Source of the DNA: Nemertoderma westbladi
Lineage: Eukaryota; Xenacoelomorpha; Nemertodermatida; Nemertodermatidae
Direction of reading: 5' to 3'
Length of the DNA: 49,411 nt
Assembly (NCBI GenBank): GCA_032718475.1
Contig: JAUCBJ010002146.1
Location: 1 to 49,411 of the forward strand
Below are positions 37,201 through 46,200 of this stretch, piece after piece. A program made the position numbers and the translations under genes. The number at the start of each line of letters is the position of its first letter. Position 1 is the stretch's first letter. The notes under the pieces were generated by a model, which was given only the letters and a program-made list of their open reading frames with translations, was not told where the DNA came from and did not search any database.

Positions 37201-40200
37201 GCTGCCTGTGTCTGTTTCTATTGTCTGGGATCCAGAGCGAACCGATGCTGCCTGTGTCTGTTTCTATTGTCTGGGATCCACAGCGAACCGATGCTGCCTG
37301 TGTCTGTTTCTATTGTCTGGGATCCAGAGCGAACCGATGCTGCCTGTGTCTATTTCTATTGTCTGGGATCCACAGCGAACCGATGCTGCCTGTGTCGGTT
37401 TCTATTGTCTGGGATCCACAGCGAACCGATGCTGCCTGTGTCTGTTTCTATTGTCTGGGAAACCGCCGAGGACAAATATCATTTTCTGAACTGGCGTCGC
37501 ATCGATGGCACAACTAAACCACGCAATGTTATTATTTTCTTAGTATTTTTCTTTTTATATATATTTTTAGCAAACTCTTAATTGGGGATGGGGTGTATTA
37601 CTTCTCAAAAAAAAAATTAAATAAACAAATAAAAAATAAATATACTTAGACCTACTAAAAGCTAATAGTTGTGCATATTGTATGATCTACTTAGACCCTA
37701 CAGTAGATGTGTTATATACTCTACCGTATATCATACCTTTACATAATTTCTAACTGCTGCTTTGAAGTTTCTATCTCCCATCATTGTCCTCAACATGTAT
37801 ATCATCCCGCTGCCTTTCTTGTATATGATTGGATCAAAGAAACTAGGTAGTTCTGCTGTTTCAGTGACACTTCTTACTACAGGTTTGGATGACTCTAACG
37901 AATCTGTTGCCATAGTTTCCAGGGCGTCATAAACCAATGTATAAACCCCCAGCCATTCGATTTTAGGTTGTAAATCTTCAACTACAATAGTTGACGCTAT
38001 GGATAAATATAACCGATAAAGATATAAATAACTCTTAAATTTATCAACATTGAGCCAATACACAGTATTTGCACATTTAGTAAGATACTAATAATACTGC
38101 AGACTCACCCATATGGTCTATTCCTTTAGCGTGCATGTACGTAGCGAAGCCTTCATTCAGCCAGACCTCGTCCCACCACTGCATTGTAACCAGGTTACCG
38201 TACCATTGATGGGACAGCTCGTGTCCCATTATGAGTGCCACCTGGCGCCTAGACGGTGATAAAAACAGAGTCAATTCATACTGTACCGGTATGTACTGTA
38301 AGAATGGGTTAGCAAGGAATTTATTATTGACTACGTCCTGTTTGTTCCTAACTGATATTCCTTATTATCTGTAAGGATGACACGTAGTTATTCGATCCGG
38401 GGGATCACCTACTGTAACATATAAAAGTTTACCAACCCCAGGAAATAAAACTAACAATTTCAAACATTGAATGAATTATTCAATGAACGATACTCATTTT
38501 TATATACCAATGAAAAAATGTTTGACCGTCTTACTCAAACGACTCATCTTACACAAATTAGGTTTAAAAGTAATGCGCGATTTGAATTCAATTTAATTTA
38601 TGTTGTGGGTAAAGAATATTACAAAGTTCCCGCATAAGTTTTGAGTAAATCACATACTGTAGAACGTTTTAAGATTCAGGAATTGTTCCGAAGGAAATAT
38701 AAATATACCAGAGGATATATTTTACTCTATAGTATGTTTAGATTTTTTAATAGTTTTATAAATATTTGACTTTTAAGTATATTTTTTTGGTGAATTCCTT
38801 GTATATATGTTGTTCTTTCTTGAAATTTAATGTTTAAACGGTAACCTTTTTCTGTCATTGCTGATGGTGTTGGTATTGAAGTTCTATATCTCTACTTACT
38901 AGCTACAGTATAACCTATATAATTTATCCGGCCCAGGTGACGTATACCAGACATTCTGCCTGGCATTATTATATTTAGGCCTAATTACTTAAATAAACAT
39001 TATCTGAATAATTATGACTTTTCTTCCAAAATATTTCTCTGCTCATCTCCTCTGAATATTATAACACAAAATTCGTATAATTTGGAGTAAATATATTACA
39101 GGATATACACACAATAAATGGAGTAAATATATTACAGGATATACACACAATAAATGGAGTAAATATATTACAGGATATACACACAATAAATGGAGTAAAT
39201 ATATTACAGGATATACACACAATAAATATATTACAGGATATACACACAATAAATATATTACAGGATATACACACAATAAATATATTACAGGATATACACA
39301 CAATAAATATATTACAGGATATACACACAATAAATATATTACAGGATATACACACAATAAATATATTACAGGATATACACACAATAAATATATTACAGGA
39401 AATACACACAATAAATATATTACAGGATATACACACAATAAATATAACTATTTATATTTCTATATCGTTTTGATATCTATTTTTGAATCTATATAGATTC
39501 TATTTCTATTTCTATATATTTATATGTTTCCACCTCACAAACACCCCCACACACACCCACCAACCCCCACCACACATACAACCCCACCTCCACCTCACAA
39601 ACACCCCCACACACACCCACCAACCCCCACCACACATACAACCCCACCTCCACCTCACAAACACCCCCACACACACCCACCAACCCCCACCACACATACA
39701 ACCCCACCTCCACCTCACAAACACCCCCACACACACCCACCAACCCCCACCACACATACAACCCCACCTCCACCTCACAAACACCCCCACCAACCTGTAC
39801 AGAATCATTACCAATTCTTACTTGACTCTATCCGTGTGTACTGAATCATTGTATACTACGGCGCGGTCAGCCAGTGTTATTAGACCCCAATTCTCCATTC
39901 CCAGGGGCGCGAAATCAGTTAGAACGACCACGTCTAGCTTGGGTAAAGGATAGGTGAGCCCGAAGTAATCCTCGTAATACGGCATCAACGTGGCCCCACA
40001 CCGGAGGACAAATTGCAAGTTAGCAGTTGTTCTAAAATAAAAAGTTTGTTATTTTAATGTTTATTTAAATATTTAATGACTATAAATGAGGCGGGGCGGG
40101 CAGCAGAAATTAACTCGAAAAAGTGAAATCCGAATTTTGTAAATTGAAGGGTTTAACTTACTCCATAGATAGCTAACCTACAGTTGTCCCTCAATGCCAT

Positions 40201-43200
40201 TATACTTAACTACGATAAAGTTACTCTGAGTGATTCTCACCTTGGATCTGACACAACTCTCAGCGGTTTACCATCAGTTCGTGTAATAGAATGCAGTGAC
40301 GTCACCCCTTTAGCCACGTAAATTCCCATCAAATATGTCGACATTTTTTCCGTCTGATCGAACCAACTTCGAGCTTTCCCGGAAGGCATCGAAACGGTCT
40401 GCAACTTCTATAAACCAAATGTTTATTTTAAATATTTAAATAATTACAAATATTATTCTTTACAATAATATGAGGATTCAGTACCGGTATCCACTTCTGT
40501 TATTTGACTGCGTAACTCAGTTAGCTGAGCGCCGGTCCAGCAATCTATTGGTTGGAGGTTCCGTCCCATGAGGGAATAGCGCCCACCCCTACCTTCTGGT
40601 AGCAGATAGGAGTAGCGCCCACCCCTACCTTCTGGTAGCAGAAAGGAATAGCGCCCACCCCTACCTTCTGGTAGCAGCTAGGAATAGCGCCCACCCCTAC
40701 CTTCTGGTAGCAGCTAGGAATAGCGCCCACCCCTACCTTCTGGTAGCAGCTAGGAATAGCGCCCTCCCCTACCTTCTGGTAGCAGCTAGGAATAGCGCCC
40801 ACCCCTACCTTCTGGTAGCAGCTAGGAATAGCGCCCACCCCTACCTTCTGGTAGCAGCTAGGAATAGCGCCCACCCCTACCTTCTGGTAGCAGCTAGGAA
40901 TAGCGCCCACCCTTACCTTCTGGTAGCAGCTAGGAATAGCGCCCACCCCTACCTTCTGGTAGCAGATAGGAGTAGCGCCCACCCCTACCTTCTGGTAGCA
41001 GAAAGGAGTAGCGCCCACCCCTACCTTCCGGTAGCAGCTAGGGATAGCGCCCACCCCTACCTTCTGGTAGCAGCTAGGGATAGCGCCCACCCTTGCCTTC
41101 TGGCAGCAGCTAGGAATAGCGCCCACCCCTACCTTCTTCTGGTAGCAGCTAGGAATAGCGCCCACCCCTACCTTCTGGTAGCAGCAAGGAATAGCGCCCA
41201 CCCCTACCTTCTGGTAGCAGCTAGGAATAGCGCCCACCCCTACCTTCTGGTAGCAGCTAGGAATAGCGCCCACCCTTACCTTCTGGTAGCAGCTAGGAAT
41301 AGCGCCCACCCCTACCTTCTGGTAGCAGATAGGAGTAGCGCCCACCCCTACCTTCTGGTAGCAGAAAGGAGTAGCGCCCACCCCTACCTTCCGGTAGCAG
41401 CTAGGGATAGCGCCCACCCCTACCTTCTGGTAGCAGCTAGGGATAGCGCCCACCCTTGCCTTCTGGCAGCAGCTAGGAATAGCGCCCACCCCTACCTTCT
41501 TCTGGTAGCAGCTAGGAATAGCGCCCACCCCTACCTTCTGGTAGCAGCAAGGAATAGCGCCCACCCCTACCTTCTGGTAGCAGCTAGGAATAGCGCCCAC
41601 CCCTACCCTCTGGTAGCAGATAGGAGTAGCGCCCACCCCTACCTTGTGGTAGCAGCTAGGAATAGCGCCCACCCCTACCTTCGGGTAGCAGATAGGAGTA
41701 GCGCCCACCCCTACCTTCGGGTAGCAGATAGGAGTAGCGTTCACCCCTACCCTAGGGTATGCAGATAGGAGTAGCGTCCACCCCTACCCTCGGGTAGCAG
41801 ATAGGTGTAGCGCCCACCCCTACCTTCTGGTAGCAGCTAGGAATAGCGCCCACCCCTACCTTCTGGTAGCAGCTAGGAATAGCGCCCACCCCTAACATCT
41901 GGTAGCAGCTAGGAATAGCGCCCACCCCTACCTTCTGGTAGCAGCTAGGAATAGCGCCCACTCCTACCTTCTGGTAGCAGATAGGAGTAGCGCCCACCCC
42001 TACCTTCTGGTAGCAGCTAGGAATAGCTCCCACCCCTACCTTCTGGTAGCAGCTAGGAATAGCGCCCACCCCTACCTTCTGGTAGCAGATAGGAGTAGCG
42101 CCCACCCCTACCTTCGGGTAGCAGATAGGAGTAGCTCCCACCCCTACCTTCGAGTAGCAGATATGAGTAGCGCCCACCCCTACCTTCCGGTAGCAGCTAT
42201 CGAAAGAGGAGCTTTCGGGTCGCACTTTCGAGTTCCAGTACTCCTCTATGGGAGTCCATGCTGGGCTCTAACTGCACTAACTCTGGATGGGACATTCGCA
42301 AGAATGCTATGTCGGGTTCACTGTGTCAAGTACAATGCGCACATCTCCAACCAGACACTGTATAACATGGGAGGTGTCTCATTGGTTCCTCCAAGCTTGA
42401 CACTAGAACAAAATCGCCTCCGCTTTGCAGGACATGGTTTGCATCCCGTGCGCCAGCCCGTGCACAATCTTGTGCTTTGGCAGCCCCATGGCGCACAGCC
42501 CATGACTTTCGTGAGACGCCTCCTTAAGGACACTGGCCTTGAAGATGCGGATGATCTAGCAAATATCATGTGTGATAGGGAGTTGTGGCGGCGCAATTTT
42601 TTGACAATCCGGCACAGCATTCATAATGCACGCTGCATTGGGCTTGCCAATTGTGGATTGCATGGTGGTGACAAAATGTTTTTGTTGAGCCATTACAGCA
42701 TCTCATTGTGCATATCCAATGCAGCAGGCCCATTATAGCAGTAGTAGTTTTACGCCAGACTTGATGCTAATTATTACTGGCTAATTAATTATTGTCCAGT
42801 ATTCTCTCTCACTCATCCTTATGGGTAGGGAGAAGTCTTTCATGTCTCTTAGTCTCTTACAAAGTAAAGTAAAGTTTTCTTCGGCCATTTGGGCATGGAT
42901 TAAACACACAAAGACTGACTACTTTATCCCCAGTGCGGTCCCCCCAGTACTAAACTCCCCACAGGAACCACCAGTACTCATTTAGCCATCATGTTAGGAT
43001 ACAAGGCTGAGGTGCGACCTGTCTAGTCCCTTTAAAGCATTCGTGCCGAAATGAAAACAGAGAATACCAAGTTCCAACGCGTACTACTACTACTACGATC
43101 GGCATTTTGCATTGCAGCTGCATTATATATATTACATATATATTAAGCGTGCTTACATATTTAAGCCTATGCGTTTATTACATATATAATGCTGTGCCGG

Positions 43201-46200
43201 CTTGTCGACAAAATTGCGCCGCCACAACCACCTATCACCCATGACATTTGCTAGATTATCCACATCTTCAAGGCCAATTTCATTTAAGATGCGTCTCAAG
43301 AAAGTCATGGGCTGTCCACCATGCTTATTCACTCCATGAGGCTGCAAAAGTACAAGATTATGCACTGGCTGGTCCTCACGGCGAAAGCAATGTCCTGCAA
43401 AGCGAAGGTGGCTTTGTTCTATTGCCAAGTTTGGGAGAACCAATGAGACACCTCCAATGTTATATAGTGTATGGTTGACATTGTACTTGACACAATGAAC
43501 CCGGCGTAGCATTCTAGTGAATGTGCCATCCAGAGATTTGGTGTCCTGCTGTCCTCAGCAGCTAGAGCCCAGCATGGACTCCCATAGAGGAGTACTGGAA
43601 CTACTGCTGCTCTAAATAATCGGACCTTAAGTTTCCGATTAATTCTAGGTGACTTCCAAATCCTGGAAAGCCTATTCAAGGCTGCCCATGGCTTTCCCTT
43701 ACGAATTCGAAGGTCGCACCTGACTGCCGGATCCATGATCCTAGTTAACAGAAGTCGTCCAGATGCTCAAGCATACCATCCTTTGAGCTTATGCTCATCC
43801 GGTCAAAGACTTGCTGAGGACTTTCAAAGTTAATAGTAAAAATTTTGGTCTTTTTTAGAGTTAACAAAAAGACCAGCACTAGAAGCAACCTGTTCCGATG
43901 AGCTGAGGAGCCGTTGGGCTCCATCTAGTGATTCTGGGAGTACACCTAAGTCATGCGTTAAGTCTAGATCAGTTTGGCAGGATTCCATATAATGAAAGTA
44001 TGCTGAACATTCGTGAGCGAGAGACTGAATCAATGGCCTTGAAGAAGTCAACAAAGATAACAGCCAGATGCCTGTCTTTCTTTTTTGATAACTCTTCAAT
44101 TCTCTTTCTAAGTGCCAAAATGGGCTCCATGGTCTCGCGACCTTTAAGGAACCCATTCTGATTTCCACGGAGCAGTCTCTCAATGGGATCCCTGATGCGA
44201 TTTAATAGAATCCTATTGTATAGCTTTGCAGCAATCGAGATCAATGAGATTCCCCGAAAAGAACCATAGAGTGTTAGGTTGCCCTTCTTGGTAACTGGCA
44301 CCAACTTATTTGTTTTCATTTCTTGTGGGACTCTTGTCGTTTTGTACACGTCTACAACCACTACTCCAAGGTGGAAGTTTTGTTTTTTATAGAGAAACAA
44401 GTTTCCCCCAGCCTGATCCTATCAGTGATAGGATACAATGTACGTTCGTCGTTCGTATCTCACCAGTCATCTCTTTAATCATTGGTGTACTCAGTATAAT
44501 CGGTCTAACCTCGGCATTGCTATACGCAGTATATTCAGCATCGTGTGTGACGGATATGTTAAACACGGCTTTGTATTCTGGTTCGTCGAAGCAAGGGAAT
44601 ACCTGACGAGCACTCGTAGGCATTAATTGGGTAACGGCGTAGAAAATACGCTCATCTGATTCCGATATGAAACTACCTGAAACAAAATTTAAGTTAAATC
44701 CAATGATAAGAGCCAATCTTGGAAATATAAATTATAATAAACAATTATTTGGGGTAATTTTCAAAATAACTTATCAACATCAATTTCTTTTTATTTTTCC
44801 AGGTTTGTTGGGAACTACTAGATATTTAGATAAGAAATAACAGATAACATAGAAACAGAACATAGATATCTTAGATAAGTTAGTCTCAATTGCTGCAAAG
44901 CTGTAAATGGCCAGGACATACGAAGGCATGGGCAGCAATGAATATTCTGTCCTGGATTTAGAAGTTTCATAGAATCAAACGGAACCTCAAGGTTCGATTA
45001 TTGAGGGCAGCAGTAGTAAAGTACTATTATATGGGTGTCCATGCTGGGCTCTAACTGCTGATGACACCAAATCTCTGGATGGCACATTTACAAGATTGCT
45101 AAGTCGGCTTCACTGGGTCAAGTACAATGAACACATTTCTAATCAGACTATATAACACATTGGAAGTGTTCCATTAGTCTCCCCTAGCTTGACACGTGAA
45201 CGGAACCGTCACCGCTTTGCAGGACATTGCTTTCGCCGTGAGGACCAGCCAGTGCATAATCTTGTACTGTGGCAGCCTCATGGAGTGAATAAGCATGGTG
45301 GACAGCCCATGACTTTATTGAGACGCATCTTAAAGGACACTGGCCTTATGATCTAGCAAATGTCATGGGTGATAGGGAGTTGTGGCGTCGAGATTTTGTT
45401 GACAAGCCGGCACAGCATTCTTAATATATAATGATATACAGCTGCAATGCAGCATGCCGATAGTAGTAGTAGTAGCTTGCATATCTTGGATAAGTCATAC
45501 AGATAACATAAAAAAGATAACAATTAGATAATGACAGCTAACTTATATAAGATAATTAACGTTTATGATGTGGTGAAATGATGATGATGACTTAATCAAC
45601 AATAATTAATATACTCATACCTTTGTAAAGACCGTCTAACGTGTTATTTAGCGTAGCGTTGTAGTTGACTGTGAGGTTATAGTAGGTGAAAGCGCTAAGG
45701 TAGTCGTCGAGGAAGATGTATAGGAGTTCCTGTGGTGGAGAAATTCTAAACTCGAGAACGGATGGTAAACTTATTTGGGACTGCCAATGGGCGGGATTTA
45801 AGAATACCTCAGATACGTTCAAATTTTTACTGTTTATAGCGATGTAATTAAGCTCAACCTCCTGGTAGAATATAACACTGGTATTGCCGATAAAATAGGA
45901 ATCGTGTTGATCAAGTTTCTCAATTTGTAAATGTATGTGGTAGTCAGTCACTGTAACTCTTGGCAACCGTAATTGGGTCCACGGCCCAAAGTAAGTCTCG
46001 TTTAGTTCGTCACCTATAATATCACATTCGTACAAAGTTTCTATAAAAAAGTAAACAGATAGACTAAGGAATGTTAGTAGGAGTATAATGGTACTGATAA
46101 CCCAATACGGGTGGACGTAAACACGTTTGTCGCAGAGCCGTTTGGTTTTCCCTTTCGGCCGTTCTGCTAATATCTCATCTTGCATCTGGAACCGTAGGAA

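Noticed and set aside
36003-37581. Long plus frames (518, 472, 359 codons) rich in Cys and Phe
   Set aside because: All three frames of the 46-bp array give the same peptide in turn. The array lies antisense in an aminopeptidase intron.
40545-42225. 399- and 157-codon minus frames of a 12-residue Gly/Val/Cys repeat, resembling a structural protein
   Set aside because: Product of a stop-free 36-bp repeat inside an intron, with no start context or signal peptide.
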